From positions 10,803,249-10,867,248 of the forward strand of contig OZ038423.1 in the NCBI GenBank assembly GCA_964036155.1: a stretch of 64,000 nt of DNA. The letters are read 5' to 3'. Shown here one piece after another: positions 63,101-64,000 of this stretch. Numbering within the stretch: position 1 is the stretch's first letter; each line of letters starts with the position of its first letter. This DNA comes from Diploscapter coronatus. Taxonomy: Eukaryota; Nematoda; Chromadorea; Rhabditida; Rhabditidae. Under the pieces are notes generated by a model that was not told where the DNA came from, did not search any database, and saw only the letters and a program-made list of their open reading frames with translations. Made by a program: the position numbers and the translations under genes.

Positions 63101-63417
63101 CTTTTCTCTAATTGGTCTTTACTCAAAGTTCCCAAAATGCTCCCACTAGAAATTCCCAAATTCAGCTCCTCTCCCTCTGCGCCCAACTGGCTGCTCAACA
63201 GAAGGACGGGAAAATGATAGATGAAGTCATGATGGGACAAATTCCCTTTCCATTTCTCCCACAAATGACGTCGTCTGGTTTTTCATCGGAAGTCCCGACG
63301 ACGACGATATCAAACAATGCCGTTGACCCACGATGCTCCGCACCAACCACGTCGGCTAGTAGTACAAATGGGAACAAAGAAGACAGATTCGCTTGTCCGA
63401 GTCAGGAGTGTGATCAG
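57186..63417 (+). CDS. SALL/BCL11/FOG-type zinc-finger repressor (5' part, partial)
   Basis: Exons: 57186-57279, 62878-63044 and 63166-63417; the gene continues beyond the window. The start ATG is set by an in-frame TGA six bases upstream; a TTTTCAG acceptor lies 11 bases before it. Residues 12-18 read SRRKQQK, followed by PQRLPGEEDDDS. This matches the N-terminal repression motif (consensus MSRRKQxxP) with which FOG, SALL, BCL11 and ZNF423/521 proteins recruit the NuRD deacetylase complex. Then come Ser/Asp-rich sequence with SPIDLSTSRKEK, a hydrophobic stretch (NLIQSLAAIASPQLLSLCAQ), and the first half of a C2H2-like finger (FACPSQECDQ, C at about 165 and 170) cut by an intron. It is probably a nuclear corepressor-dependent transcription factor. 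Which family (SEM-4/SALL, BCL11 or ZNF423) is unresolved because the fingers lie outside. Intron 1 is 5598 bases. Confidence 0.8.
57280..62877 (+). other. 5.6 kb first intron of the zinc-finger repressor gene
   Basis: The donor AG|GTTTTT and acceptor CTTCAG keep frame (G|AC, Asp). The intron contains the same motif mosaic as the upstream desert, including GAAGATCAGC words at 58369, 59827, 62196 and 62236, inverted copies at 58313, and a GAGATAGTATG purine copy at about 60608. No second gene was seen in it. Confidence 0.6.
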
Positions 63418-64000
63418 GTTATTTTTTGCAATTTTTAAAAATTAGATTATTTCTCCCTGAGATACTGTAGCTTTTCCCCGAAAAGTATCATTTTCCTTTG
63501 AAACTTGGAACAAATTCAGAAACGTTATGAAACTTTGACTAGTATAATCTTTTCCCTCTGAAAATTCTTTCTTCTTCACAAAAATGAACATTTCCGTATT
63601 TCATCGTGAAAATCAAGGTGAAGATTATTGGCTAATATATTCCTGTCCAAAAATGGTGGGGCGCAGCAAAAACCTTGAAAATAATGGGTAGAGAAATAGC
63701 GAAAGAAAAGAGACAAAGAATTGTCGAAATTCAAAATTACACACACACACACAACTTTATGATGTTGCGATAAAGAAATCGCAAGGGAAAAACGGCCTTT
63801 CTTCTCCATCTTTAAGGTGAATATTAACCAAGGTCAGTTTTGCGCTATTTACAAATGCACATTTTCATCAAATTTCCCAAGCGATAACATCTAAAATCGC
63901 TATTTTTCCGACTGTTCAAAATGGAAATGATAGAAATCGTCAAAAAATTCGAGACAAATGTGAAGATCAACCTCTTTTTCACGACTTCATTCTTCGTCAA
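63418..64000 (+). other. intron 3 of the zinc-finger repressor gene (runs off window)
   Basis: No coding sequence seen. It includes an (AC)7-8 microsatellite near 63739-63753, a purine GAAATAGCG copy near 63690 and a GAAGATCAACC word at 63962. Confidence 0.5.

Overview
The window is nuclear DNA of an animal, most likely a rhabditid-type nematode. Genes are split into many short exons. Most introns are 45-150 bases and end in TTTTCAG. Several start codons lie within 0-25 bases of such an acceptor, as expected for spliced-leader trans-splicing. The AT-rich non-coding DNA is full of short dispersed motifs. All nine proteins have clear animal homologues. I inferred the exon models by hand; every model keeps an open frame, and the seven complete ones sum to a multiple of three.

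Layout: (1) 207-2359, minus: GDP-mannose pyrophosphorylase alpha (GMPPA), 3' end outside the window. (2) 3441-5609, plus: ZIP11-type zinc transporter. (3) 6582-8488, plus: mitochondrial ribosomal protein L24. (4) 9445-12036, minus: ERLEC1-type ER lectin with two MRH domains. (5) 12513-17539, plus: ZnT5-type zinc transporter. (6) 19677-28868, minus: CHD1 chromatin remodeler, 40 exons. (7) 30947-34702, minus: PDIA3-type protein disulfide isomerase. (8) 36251-41902, plus: ubiquilin. (9) From 57186 to beyond 63417, plus: 5' part of a SALL/BCL11/FOG-type zinc-finger repressor, preceded by about 15 kb without genes and split by a 5.6 kb intron.

Six of the nine genes act in or for the secretory pathway or ER quality control: GDP-mannose control, ER-associated degradation lectin, ER disulfide isomerase, secretory-pathway zinc, ZIP11 and the ubiquilin shuttle. 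The divergent PDI/ubiquilin promoter has ER-stress-like elements, and a PDI intron has three TGACGTCA palindromes. Whether this is a functional neighbourhood or chance is open.

The non-coding part holds five compact inverted-repeat (MITE-like) elements, one with an 8-bp and one with a 9-bp target duplication, and several families of 12-40 bp motifs. The densest repeat field is 42-57 kb and the following 5.6 kb intron, upstream of and inside the zinc-finger regulator gene. No rRNA gene, convincing tRNA gene or CRISPR array was seen.
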